64,000 bases of DNA from an uncultured Desulfuromonadales bacterium (GTDB lineage: Bacteria > Desulfobacterota > Desulfuromonadia > Geobacterales > Pseudopelobacteraceae): NCBI GenBank assembly GCA_903868145.1, contig CAIPTY010000023.1, positions 1 to 64,000 of the forward strand, in the 5' to 3' direction. Numbering within the stretch: position 1 is the first letter of the stretch; each line of letters starts with the position of its first letter. The notes beneath the pieces were generated by a model that made no database searches, was not told the DNA's origin, and saw only the letters and a list, made by a program, of their open reading frames with translations. Shown piece after piece: positions 18,628 to 27,213 of the stretch. Made by a program: the position numbers and the translations under genes.

Positions 18628-19503
18628 TTACCCCCATCTTCGCACCACAAAGACTCCCCGCTGTTTTTTTTCCCCCGGCCAGGGGTCCACGGGTCTGCGC
18701 GTGCGCATGATCTCGCCCAGCCGTTGCTTCAGAGGAGTTGTCACCACGCCGCCGTTTCCGGGTTTTCCACACAGCAGCCTGCTTTCGATAACCGTTTCCC
18801 GGTCGAGTACGATCAGCACGTGACCGTTCCAGACAATCAAATCAAGCGGTTCAAGCAAGATGGCGATCTCGTCCGCGTTCCGTCCGGCGATGCGCACTGC
18901 CGTGCCAAATGAGACCAAGCCGGACGTATTGCGCGGCGTCCACCCTCCGGTGGCCTGATACAGCAGCCCCGAGCAGTCCAGCCCTCCAAGGATCAGAGGT
19001 TTTTCAAGCGTATCAGAAACCGTCCTTCCGAAGTAAAAATCACGTAACTCATTCACTCCGCCCTGCAGATTTCCTCCCCATACATAGGGGATACCGATGG
19101 CTGCCTTCAGGCTGGTCAGGATGACTGCGCGCGGAGGAAGCACCCCGGGGCGGGGAGGAGGTCTTTCCCTGTGGAGTTCCACAAAACGGCTGTCGAGGTA
19201 GAGCATCGATCCGGACGGGACGGGATAATCGGTCGTTTCAACCCTGAAAACGCTATTTTCCCCATCACGGATCGTACCGAGAATCTCAAAAACAGTTCCA
19301 GGAAGGGCGATAAATTCCAGCTCCCGTACCTGTCCGCACCGGTCGGTCCGGAGTGTTTTACCATCGGCCCCACCGAAAACGGAGCTGAACTCAGGGGTAT
19401 TCAGCACCGGTGCGGCCCTTCGAGCCAGACCATATAAGGCGGCTTCCGCGGAGACGGCATGGCAGACAATACTTACGATGATGAGAGCTATGAGGTTCTT
19501 CAT
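18628..19503 (-). CDS. Exported NlpC/P60-family protein
   Basis: 291 residues with an N-terminal signal peptide (MKNLIALIIVSIVCHAVSAEA). The C-terminal half is an NlpC/P60 papain-like domain: IPYVWGG, LDCSGLLYQ with catalytic Cys177, and WNGHVLIVLD with His228. The first half (about 40-115) is likely an SH3-like domain (FEILGTIRD...FRVETTDY, then GSMLYLDSRFVEL). Such proteins usually cut D-Glu/mDAP bonds in peptidoglycan. A long insertion (about 145-170) separates YVWGG from the Cys motif. Its ATG overlaps the stop of the upstream helical-repeat gene (ATGA, 19500-19503). Confidence 0.88.
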   Translation of the reverse strand: MKNLIALIIVSIVCHAVSAEAALYGLARRAAPVLNTPEFSSVFGGADGKTLRTDRCGQVRELEFIALPGTVFEILGTIRDGENSVFRVETTDYPVPSGSMLYLDSRFVELHRERPPPRPGVLPPRAVILTSLKAAIGIPYVWGGNLQGGVNELRDFYFGRTVSDTLEKPLILGGLDCSGLLYQATGGWTPRNTSGLVSFGTAVRIAGRNADEIAILLEPLDLIVWNGHVLIVLDRETVIESRLLCGKPGNGGVVTTPLKQRLGEIMRTRRPVDPWPGEKKQRGVFVVRRWG

Positions 19504-20300
19504 GCCGTGGGTCTGTGACCGCCCAAAACATGGCGCACCAGGTCTTTCTGGGTAGAAGTGAGGCGGGGGACGGAGAGCAGCTCCTTGACATTGGTCCGGG
19601 GGAGCGATGGTAAAAACAGCGTGAACCAGACAACGGGCGTTCTCGGGTTTTTCAGAATGGCCAGGCGGATGTTGGGGCGACCTTTCCAGCGCGAACTGCG
19701 GGCAACGATGGAGATAGTCTCGGCCGTTGAAGCTGCCGAGGTTATGAACTGATGAACTGAACCTTCTTTCAGGTGCGGATTATCAAGGCAGGCCTCTATC
19801 AACGGAGGGATCCCCTCTTTCAGCAATGCCTCAGCAACAGCAGCCGTTCCACGACGTGCCAGGGTAAGCTTGTTTCCCAAGGGTTGGGCGGGCAGTCGCT
19901 GGATGATGGAACGTTCTGCCGCTGTGCGCTGGTCGGGAGAGATGCCCGGAATATGGCAGATTTTTATCAGTTCGAAGATTGAGAGGTGGGGCAGCATGGT
20001 CAGGGAAATGTGGGCGGGGGTCTCGGGGTGGCTGACCAGGGCAAAGAGTAGATGGCGGCTTTCCATAAGGTGTTTGGCCGCGTAGATGGTCGCAAAAAGC
20101 TCTTTTGGGAGTCCACGCTGTTTCAAGAGCGCCAGCAGGTGGTTCTCATCCAAGCGAGGATTGCGCAGCACTGCCTGAAGCACCTCAGCCTCCTGATTCT
20201 GGAGGACAGAAAAGAGTTCATCCTTGTCCGCCGTCACTGCGCGGTGCAGGAGAAGTGACAGATTTTGGTCAATCACTGCATTATTTGCGGAATTTTCCAT
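19500..20300 (-). CDS. Helical-repeat protein of unknown function (266 aa)
   Basis: Soluble, Leu/Ala-rich, with repeated helix pairs such as LQNQEAEVLQAVLRNPRLDE and HLLFALVSHPETPAHISLTM, and a recurring N-P-x-x-D/H pattern (RNPRLDENHL, DNPHLKEGSV, KNPRTPVVW). That pattern suggests HEAT-like or leucine-rich-variant repeats. I do not assign a family. ATG 20300 is chosen because a frame extending to 20339 has no ribosome site; the site before 20300 is also weak. It is coupled by a 4-nt overlap to the NlpC/P60 gene. Function is unknown and an interaction scaffold is plausible. Confidence 0.7.
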   Translation of the reverse strand: MENSANNAVIDQNLSLLLHRAVTADKDELFSVLQNQEAEVLQAVLRNPRLDENHLLALLKQRGLPKELFATIYAAKHLMESRHLLFALVSHPETPAHISLTMLPHLSIFELIKICHIPGISPDQRTAAERSIIQRLPAQPLGNKLTLARRGTAAVAEALLKEGIPPLIEACLDNPHLKEGSVHQFITSAASTAETISIVARSSRWKGRPNIRLAILKNPRTPVVWFTLFLPSLPRTNVKELLSVPRLTSTQKDLVRHVLGGHRPTA

Positions 20301-20413
20301 GGGATGCCCGAACCCGTTCCAACCAAAATTCATGCACACTCACGAGGAGTGCCCGCATGCGATCCCCCATCGGAGCAGGAACCCGTGGAAGTCTCTGCAA
20401 ACTGTCTGCCATG

Positions 20414-20438
20414 ATGCCACCGTCTCAATCAGTGGCAT
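20414..20438. repeat. Inverted repeat in the intergenic region before cheR
   Basis: ATGCCAC (20414-20420) and GTGGCAT (20432-20438) are perfect inverted arms with an 11-nt centre. There is no T tract. It could be a regulator site for the divergent genes on either side. The rest of 20301-20545 holds no recognisable gene. Confidence 0.35.
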
Positions 20439-20545
20439 TCATACTGTTGCACCGTGGGCGGCTTCGTGCTAGAGATTGTATCTGAAGTCCGGTACGGCAT
20501 CATAGATGGAGATCGCGATTGCTTCGATACAGAAGGGTGGTATCC

Positions 20546-21466
20546 GTGACAGTCACTCCCGATGGCAGCGCACCCACTGCGCACGCCGACATAACGGATA
20601 AAGAGCTTGTCGAGATCGCTTCGATCCTGATGAAGCGGCGCACCTTCGATCTGTCAGTCTACAAGGATGCCTGTATGAAACGGCGCGTGGCAATCCGCAT
20701 CCGATCCACGGGGTGCCGGGATGCTACGGAGTACTGTGATCTGTTGCGCCGGAACAACCATGAGCTCGATATGCTCCGGAAGGTTCTGACCATCCATGTC
20801 AGCCAGTTTTTCCGCAACCCGTCCATGTTTGAAAAGCTGCGGTCCCGGATTTTGCCCGAGCTCTTCAGGACCTGCAGCCGGAATGATTCCGGCGTGATGA
20901 GAATCCTGTGCCTCGGCTGCGCCGGCGGCGAGGAACCCTACAGCCTGGCGATCCTTCTGCGAGAACATTTCAGTGCAGAGATGCGTTCCGTGCCGACCAG
21001 CATCACGGGCTGCGACATCGACGACGAGACTCTCCGGATGGCGCGGCAGGCCGATTACACCGAGGATCGCATCAAAGAGGTTCCGGTGGTTTTGAGAGAG
21101 CGCTATTTCCGGCGGGAGGGTTCCCGGTTCCAGCTTGTTCCCGAGTTGCGCGAAGCGGTTTCATTCCATCACGGCAACGTCACCAGTGTCGCGGAGCATC
21201 AACCCTCAGATCTGGTGCTGTGCCGCAATACCTTGATCTACTTCACCCGATCTGACCAGGAAAAAATCCTGCACGGGATTGCTGATATTCTGCCGGAAAA
21301 TGGTATAGTGGTTCTGGGAAAATCCGAGACGCTGGTAGGCGATGTTCGTCGACGCTTCACATCCGTTTGCCCCGTTGAGCGGATCTATTGCAAAGTGAAG
21401 CCCGATAGTGACCGATCCAATATATGGCAGACAGATTACCACCCGAAATCAATAAAGGAGGAGTAG
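20546..21466 (+). CDS. cheR: CheR-family chemoreceptor methyltransferase
   Basis: 306 residues from GTG 20546, with AGAAGGGTGG 6-15 nt before it. The N-terminal CheR domain has [20 protein letters not shown]. The methyltransferase domain has [18 protein letters not shown] (SAM-binding motif I), then [26 protein letters not shown] and [13 protein letters not shown]. It methylates glutamates of methyl-accepting proteins with S-adenosylmethionine. It lies 1 nt upstream of a receptor gene and in operon with a CheW gene, so that receptor is the likely substrate. No cheA, cheB or cheY is in the cluster. Confidence 0.95.
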   Translation: MTVTPDGSAPTAHADITDKELVEIASILMKRRTFDLSVYKDACMKRRVAIRIRSTGCRDATEYCDLLRRNNHELDMLRKVLTIHVSQFFRNPSMFEKLRSRILPELFRTCSRNDSGVMRILCLGCAGGEEPYSLAILLREHFSAEMRSVPTSITGCDIDDETLRMARQADYTEDRIKEVPVVLRERYFRREGSRFQLVPELREAVSFHHGNVTSVAEHQPSDLVLCRNTLIYFTRSDQEKILHGIADILPENGIVVLGKSETLVGDVRRRFTSVCPVERIYCKVKPDSDRSNIWQTDYHPKSIKEE

Positions 21467-21467
21467 C

Positions 21468-22748
21468 ATGCGGATACCCCTGGGTTACAAATTCATCATC
21501 GGATTTATCATTGTGGTTGCGGCGGTTGCCTTCAGTCCGAAAGTGGTCGCGCTGGTCGGATATTCATATGAGGTTTCCAGTATTCTGGCGTATGCGGTCG
21601 CCCTCACCATAGGATTGATCCTGGGCTGGCTCTTTTCAAGGAATTTTTCCACAAATATCGCCATACTGACAGATTCAGCCCAATCCATCAGCCGGGGAGA
21701 TCTGACACGGGATGTGACGCTCCCTCATTCCCGCTGGCCGGATGAGACCCATGATCTGGCCGGTTTGATCAATCTGATGGTTCAGAATCTGCGCGAGCTG
21801 GTGGGGCACATCAAGAAGACGTCCGGCCTGTTGTCCGAATCCACCCGCGAGATCAAGACAACCGCCCTTGAAATCAATGCATCGACCGAGGAGGTTGCCC
21901 AGGCGATAGAGTCGATTTCTCGCGGAGCCGAGACCCAGGCCGAGATGGTCGAAAAAAGTTCCAGAACCATCCGCGAGATGGCCATCTCCATAGAACTTGT
22001 TGCCGCACGGGCCCGCGAAACGGCCAAGGCCGCGCGGGAAACCAGCCAGACCGCCCAGCACGGGGGGGATCTGGCCAAGGACTCGCTGGAGCGCATGAAG
22101 GATTTTTTCGAGACTCAGGAACTGATTGGGAAACAGTTTGAAGCGTTCAGCAGCAAGCTTAAAAAGGTGGGTAAGGTCGCAGATTTTATCGGCGATGTGG
22201 CGCGGCAAACCAACCTGCTCGCCCTGAACGCCTCCATTGAGGCTGCCCGGGCGGGCGAATACGGCAAAGGCTTTGCCGTGGTCGCCGATGAGGTGCGCAA
22301 ACTGGCTGACGGATCAGCCCAGTCCGCCTCCGACATCAACGAAATGATCGAAGGTCTGCGGGAGGAGAGCAGCAGGGTTCATGATGTCATCGCAGAAGGG
22401 ACGCGATCAATAAAAGAGGGCAGGAAAAATATCAATGTGACGGCGAACGCGTTCCAGGAAATACTCAAAACCGTCCTGGAGACCGAGCGCAAGGCGACCA
22501 GTATCGCCGATCTTTCCCAGATGCAGCTGGAAGGGGCCGCAAATATGGTCAAGACGGTGGACGAGATCGCCAAGGTCGCTGATGACAACGCTGCTTCAAC
22601 CGAACAGGTTTCCGCTGCAACCGAGGAACAACTGGCAGCCATGCAGGATATGGCTCTGGCGACAGGCGAGCTTGCTCAACTGGCTGAAGAACTCACTACG
22701 GTGGTGGAACGATTTCAGGTCGGCAGCGGAGAGCAACAGGTATCATGA
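21468..22748 (+). CDS. Methyl-accepting chemotaxis protein without a large sensor domain
   Basis: 426 residues. Two hydrophobic helices (about 9-30 and 38-57) are separated by only a short loop, so there is no periplasmic ligand domain. A HAMP-like linker follows (about 58-115) and then a long signalling coiled coil. The hairpin tip is [20 protein letters not shown] with [16 protein letters not shown]. The receptor presumably senses an intramembrane or cytoplasmic cue, or another protein. GGAGG lies before the ATG, which follows the cheR stop directly. The C-terminus overlaps the cheW-like start by 4 nt. Confidence 0.95.
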   Translation: MRIPLGYKFIIGFIIVVAAVAFSPKVVALVGYSYEVSSILAYAVALTIGLILGWLFSRNFSTNIAILTDSAQSISRGDLTRDVTLPHSRWPDETHDLAGLINLMVQNLRELVGHIKKTSGLLSESTREIKTTALEINASTEEVAQAIESISRGAETQAEMVEKSSRTIREMAISIELVAARARETAKAARETSQTAQHGGDLAKDSLERMKDFFETQELIGKQFEAFSSKLKKVGKVADFIGDVARQTNLLALNASIEAARAGEYGKGFAVVADEVRKLADGSAQSASDINEMIEGLREESSRVHDVIAEGTRSIKEGRKNINVTANAFQEILKTVLETERKATSIADLSQMQLEGAANMVKTVDEIAKVADDNAASTEQVSAATEEQLAAMQDMALATGELAQLAEELTTVVERFQVGSGEQQVS

Positions 22749-23170
22749 TGGCGGATGAGCACACATACCTCATCTTTACCCTTCAGAACCGCTGGTTCGC
22801 CTTTGATCTCTCGCAGATTGCCGAGGTTGAGGAGTTGCCGATCGTCTGGCCGATCCCCGCCACGCCCGCCTGCTATCCGGGAGCCGTCAACTTTCACGGT
22901 ACTATTGTGGCGGTGATGGATCTGGCTGATTTTCTCGGCTACACCAATCGCATTACGCCGGAAATACTGATTACGCTTGATCTCAAAATCGCCTCGCTGG
23001 CCTTCCAGGTGGAGCAGGTTATCAGAATTACCCCGGTCGGTGAAGGCAGGCTTGATCCGGCGCCGAATGAAGAGTTTGCAATCGCGACACTGACGCTTCC
23101 CGATGGAACGGCTACATTGCTGGATGCCCGTCTGATTGTTGACAGGGCCGCAGAGACCATCAACGGCTGA
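22745..23170 (+). CDS. CheW-like coupling protein
   Basis: 141 residues. It opens with [24 protein letters not shown], then [22 protein letters not shown], the characteristic two-subdomain SH3-like CheW fold. CheW bridges receptors to the kinase CheA. Start ATGATG at 22745 overlaps the receptor stop, so the three genes cheR-mcp-cheW are translationally coupled. A second ATG at 22748 is equally possible. Confidence 0.9.
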   Translation: MMADEHTYLIFTLQNRWFAFDLSQIAEVEELPIVWPIPATPACYPGAVNFHGTIVAVMDLADFLGYTNRITPEILITLDLKIASLAFQVEQVIRITPVGEGRLDPAPNEEFAIATLTLPDGTATLLDARLIVDRAAETING

Positions 23171-23212
23171 GGCATGCCGCTTGCGTGACGCGGGATAGCA
23201 CGGGATACCACT

Positions 23213-24421
23213 ATGGCTCTGGCAGGAAAATGGACTATCACGCCGGAAACCGCCAGGATGTTGCAACTGGGGCACCCCTGGGTCATTGCGGACGGGTACA
23301 CACGGCGCTGGCCGGTCGGAAATCCCGGTCAGGTCGTGGAGCTGACCGATGAAGAGGGGCGGTTTATGGCAACCGCCCTGCTCGATCCGCAGGAGCGCAT
23401 CGTGGCTCGCGTGCTCTCTCTCAAACGGATGCGACTGGATAGCGCCTGGCTGAAACAGCGTCTGGAAAGCGCATTCCGGCTGCGCCGGATCCATGCCGAT
23501 CTGGGAGATACGGACGCCTATCGGCTCGTCAACGCCGAGGGAGATGGTTTGCCGGGCCTGACGGTGGACAGGTACGGCAACTATTTGATGATCCAGATAT
23601 ATTGCGGCGGCTGGCAGCCTCACCTGAAGATGGTTACCCGGCTCCTGCAGGAGATGTTGAACCCGACCGGTATTTACGATAAGGCGCGCCCCCGCATCAC
23701 CCGTGATCTTGAGGCATCCGGCGATACCAGAAGCTACGGTCGCCTGCTGGCCGGGGTCCCCGCTCCCGAACGGCTTGCGGTACGGGAAAACGGGTTGACT
23801 TTTCTGGTGAGCCTGGAAAAAGGATTGAATACCGGACTATTTCTGGATCAGCGTCGTAACCGGCGCGATCTGATGCAGAGGGCACCGGGAAAACGGGTGC
23901 TGAATCTGTTCGCCTGTACCGGCGCTTTTTCTGTCGCGGCAGCCGCTGCCGATGCACGGCTGGTGACCAGCGTTGATGCCTCGCCGGGATACACAGAACT
24001 GGCTCGCGGGAATTTTGCGGCAAACCGCCTGAACCACAAACGCCATGAGTTCATCGTGGGGGATTGCCTGGATGTGCTGGGCAGTCTGGCACAGCACAAA
24101 AAATGCTACGACATCATCCTGATGGATCCCCCCTCATTCTCCACAACTTCAAGGAGCCGCTTCACAACACGCGGAGGCACGTCCGACCTGGTGACGGCAT
24201 CGCTGCCGCTGCTGTCTGACGGCGGGCTCATGATCACATCCTCCAATCACCAGAAAGTAGATATTGCCGATTATCTGAAGGAACTGCGCCGTGGCGCTCT
24301 TCAGGCCGGAAGCGATCTTCAGGTGATCTCACTGTACGGCCAGCCGGAGGATTTTCCCTATCCCGTTACCTTCCCCGAAGGACGCTACCTGAAGTACGCC
24401 GTATGTGTAAAAACTCGCTGA
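23213..24421 (+). CDS. RlmI-like class I rRNA methyltransferase lacking the usual catalytic Cys
   Basis: 402 residues with an N-terminal PUA domain (about 1-85, containing LGHPWVIADG) and a central EEHEE-like domain. A Rossmann methyltransferase follows with LNLFACTGAFSVAAA (motif I) and IILMDPPSFS (motif IV). The order matches E. coli RlmI, which makes m5C1962 in 23S rRNA. Where RlmI has a Cys-bearing TCSCS block, this protein has ITSSNHQ (residues 341-347), so the m5C nucleophile is absent. A FSNN-like motif is known in the RlmK domain, which makes m7G. The target may therefore differ. The ATG has no strong ribosome site. Confidence 0.85.
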   Translation: MALAGKWTITPETARMLQLGHPWVIADGYTRRWPVGNPGQVVELTDEEGRFMATALLDPQERIVARVLSLKRMRLDSAWLKQRLESAFRLRRIHADLGDTDAYRLVNAEGDGLPGLTVDRYGNYLMIQIYCGGWQPHLKMVTRLLQEMLNPTGIYDKARPRITRDLEASGDTRSYGRLLAGVPAPERLAVRENGLTFLVSLEKGLNTGLFLDQRRNRRDLMQRAPGKRVLNLFACTGAFSVAAAAADARLVTSVDASPGYTELARGNFAANRLNHKRHEFIVGDCLDVLGSLAQHKKCYDIILMDPPSFSTTSRSRFTTRGGTSDLVTASLPLLSDGGLMITSSNHQKVDIADYLKELRRGALQAGSDLQVISLYGQPEDFPYPVTFPEGRYLKYAVCVKTR

Positions 24422-24448
24422 TACGAAAAAGTCCCGCGACGAACCCAT

Positions 24449-25732
24449 TTACCTCAAGATTTTTCCACTTTCGTCCCCCCCACGCGCAGTCACCAGTGAG
24501 ATGAAGCGCTGCAGCACCTCCGGCTGCAGCCAGACGAATGCCAGAGAGAACAGCAGCGTGAGAGCGCCGACGGAGCTGAAACCTTGTGCAGCCGAAAGGT
24601 GCAGCGGCCCGCTGACGGCGAAGGTCAGACCTGACGCAAGCAGGATAGCGATCCAGTTGACGAAGCTGGCGGCTGCCAGTATCTCGCCCCGCTTGACCGG
24701 ATCGGCGCGGAGCTGGATGAAAGTCTGCAATGGCAGGCTGAAGAGGCCGGCCGATATGCCGAGCGTAACCAGGATGGCGATACAGACGGTCAGCGAGGCG
24801 GACACAACGTGCAGCAATATGGGAGCGAGCGTCAGACCGATTGCACCGATGGGCACAATACCCAGCTCCACATTATGGCCGGAAATTCTGGCGGCAAGCA
24901 GGGAACCGATGCCTATCCCCAGTGCGGTTGCCAGAAACAGGTAGCCACTGCCGGATTCGGTCAGCCCCAGCTCCTGCAGGCCGTAGCTGATCAGGTTGAG
25001 CTGGACATATGCTCCCACAAACATGAAGTAGGCTTGTCCGATGACTGCCAGCACCAGCGTGCGGTCGTGGCGGATCTCCCGGATGGTACGCAGTATCTCG
25101 GCCGGAAACCAGGCGATCTGTCGCACCTCATCGGCCTTGGGGGTCGCCTCCATGCCGGAGGCGGCCCAGAGTCCCGCAATCGCCACCAGCAGACAGAACA
25201 AGCCTGCAACCCAGTAGCTCTGATGGATAAGCTGGGCCAGAGCCGAGGCCAGGGTGGTGCCGAAGATGATGGCCAGATAGGTGAAGGATTCTATGAAACC
25301 GTTGGCTCGGGATAGCTGCTCAGGTCGGGCCAGTTCCGGGATTACGCCGTACTTTGCCGGTGCAAAAAAGGCACTGTGAGTGGCCATGAGAAAGATGACC
25401 GCATACAGGCCGTCGTACCATCCCGCGGCAAAGACCGCAACAGCCAGGGCCGTTACCACTACCTCCATCACCTTCACCGCAACCGTGATCTGCGATTTGC
25501 GCAGGCGGTCGGCCAGACAGCCCGCCGGGGCCGAAAAAAGCAGGAAGGGCAGCACAAAAGCTGCCCCCGCCGTAGCGGTGATCACACCGGCCTGACTGAC
25601 CCCCCTGACGCCGATCAGGCAGAATATAATCAACAGTTTCAAAATGTTGTCGTTCATTGCCCCCAGGAACTGGGCCGCATTCAGATAGCTGAATGAGCGG
25701 GGCAGTTTCTGGGTCGGGCTGGTTCTCTGCAT
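24449..25732 (-). CDS. MFS transporter, LplT-like
   Basis: 427 residues with about 12 hydrophobic helices. The N-terminus LNAAQFLGAMNDNILKLL and CLADRLRKSQITV (the MFS loop 2-3 motif) resemble lysophospholipid transporters of the LplT type. ATG 25732 has AAAGGAT before it and sits 2 nt past the radical SAM stop. It is the last gene of the leftward operon with the B12 radical SAM enzyme and the methyltransferase-DUF2284 fusion. It may therefore export or import the small molecule they make. No acyltransferase is fused or adjacent, unlike many lplT loci. Confidence 0.85.
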   Translation of the reverse strand: MQRTSPTQKLPRSFSYLNAAQFLGAMNDNILKLLIIFCLIGVRGVSQAGVITATAGAAFVLPFLLFSAPAGCLADRLRKSQITVAVKVMEVVVTALAVAVFAAGWYDGLYAVIFLMATHSAFFAPAKYGVIPELARPEQLSRANGFIESFTYLAIIFGTTLASALAQLIHQSYWVAGLFCLLVAIAGLWAASGMEATPKADEVRQIAWFPAEILRTIREIRHDRTLVLAVIGQAYFMFVGAYVQLNLISYGLQELGLTESGSGYLFLATALGIGIGSLLAARISGHNVELGIVPIGAIGLTLAPILLHVVSASLTVCIAILVTLGISAGLFSLPLQTFIQLRADPVKRGEILAAASFVNWIAILLASGLTFAVSGPLHLSAAQGFSSVGALTLLFSLAFVWLQPEVLQRFISLVTARGGDESGKILR

Positions 25733-25734
25733 AT

Positions 25735-27204
25735 CTATCCTTTGGAATCCGCGAGCAGGCTGTGCAGGTCTGCCAGAAACAGCTCTTCTCTGTGGTGATA
25801 ATACTGCTCTGAAGAGTTTTCGGCGATCCCGATGCACTCACGGAAAGCCTCCTTCATGACCCCGTTGATGGCAGCGTCGTCCACCTGCCTGATTCCTTTC
25901 CCGCGCAGTCGCTCCATCCCCTGAAAATACCCCGATGCCATCAGCCGCATGGTTCTGCAGACACGCGCCACCGCCACATGCTTGAAGCGATAGCCGGCCT
26001 CGAAGGGCAAATTTTCATCCAGCAGCAGCCTGCCAGCTTTTTCAAAGCGATTCCATGACTCCGAACCATAGAGCACGATCTGGTTATGATAGAGCAGATT
26101 TACCGTCAGTTCATGGTCCGACAGCAGCCCCAGATCCTCCAGGAAATCGTAGTTTTCAGCCAACTCCGCCATCGTGGAATCCGGCTCGAACATGATGAAA
26201 CCGATGGTAAGAGGTATGCCGCTTTCCTGGATACAGTGCACCGCCCGGGAGATCTGCCGCGTGGTTGTTTTTTTATTGATTCGCCGCAGCACGCTGTCGC
26301 AGCCCGACTCTATGCCGAGAAAGACGCTAGAGGCTCCGTTTTTTGCCAGCAGGTTGAAGAGTCGTTTGTCGACAGTATCGACCCGTGTCTCGAAACCGAA
26401 AGGAATTGCGGCTGACCTGGCGATCCCGCTGATGGCTGCGACGCGATCTCTCTGTGTCGCGCCGTGGCCTATGAAGGTCGGATCAATAAAATAGAGCTGA
26501 TCAATCCTCCTCCTCTGAAGCCTGGCCTCGATTTCGGCTTCAAGCGATGAGACGCTTCTCTCGCGACGCCTGCTGCAGCTGTAGAAGCCGCTGATAAAGC
26601 AGAAACTGCACTCTCCAAAGCAGCCGCGGCTGGCGGCGATGTTCATGGTCGTGTAGTCGCAGTTCGCCCCCACATCATCGGGAACCGGCAGCCATGTCAG
26701 ATCATCGATCACGTCCCGTGCAGCATAGGTCGTCTCTCTGTGGGCAAGTCCGGGAACGGCCATCGGTCTGTCCCCGTTCTCACGGGAGCGCAGCAGGTCG
26801 TCAAGGGTTTGTTCAAACTCGCCGACAATGATGAAATCCAGTTGCGGGGCATACTCCGGCAGACGGGAGCGGGAGAGGGTCGGAAACAGCCCGAAGGCGC
26901 CGATCATAACATTCTGCTCTCTTTTCACACGCGCCAGAACGGCGCGAACGGTTGCCTCATGACCCCAGGAATAGACCCAGTGAACGAGTATCACATCGGC
27001 GCCCTGGGCAATAATCTGCCCGGCCATGGTTTGTTCGCTCTGGTGGGAGGCGGACAAGTCGAGATACCCAACGTCCCATCCGGCGCGCCGGGCCACCGCC
27101 AGCGCATAGCCGCTGTTCAGGCTGGCCGAGAGCGGGGCGTTGGCGACATCGTTGTAATGTTCGATGGAGAGGGGACGGGGATTTTCGATAATGACGATCT
27201 TCAT
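25735..27204 (-). CDS. B12-binding-type radical SAM protein
   Basis: 489 residues. The N-terminal part (about 1-145) has the layout of a cobalamin-binding Rossmann domain (GYALAVARRAGWDVGYLDLS, ADVILVHWVYSWG, DFIIVGEFEQTLDDLL). The radical SAM core follows, with GCFGECSFC (Cys195, Cys199, Cys202) ligating the 4Fe-4S cluster, then YFIDPTFIG and FLGIESGCDSVLRRINK. The classic DxHxxG cobalamin-ligand motif is not seen, so any cobalamin would be base-off without His. The family carries out methylations and ring rearrangements. It lies 9 nt after the methyltransferase-DUF2284 gene and 2 nt before the MFS gene. The substrate is unknown. Confidence 0.88.
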   Translation of the reverse strand: MKIVIIENPRPLSIEHYNDVANAPLSASLNSGYALAVARRAGWDVGYLDLSASHQSEQTMAGQIIAQGADVILVHWVYSWGHEATVRAVLARVKREQNVMIGAFGLFPTLSRSRLPEYAPQLDFIIVGEFEQTLDDLLRSRENGDRPMAVPGLAHRETTYAARDVIDDLTWLPVPDDVGANCDYTTMNIAASRGCFGECSFCFISGFYSCSRRRERSVSSLEAEIEARLQRRRIDQLYFIDPTFIGHGATQRDRVAAISGIARSAAIPFGFETRVDTVDKRLFNLLAKNGASSVFLGIESGCDSVLRRINKKTTTRQISRAVHCIQESGIPLTIGFIMFEPDSTMAELAENYDFLEDLGLLSDHELTVNLLYHNQIVLYGSESWNRFEKAGRLLLDENLPFEAGYRFKHVAVARVCRTMRLMASGYFQGMERLRGKGIRQVDDAAINGVMKEAFRECIGIAENSSEQYYHHREELFLADLHSLLADSKG

Positions 27205-27213
27205 CTCGGCGGG

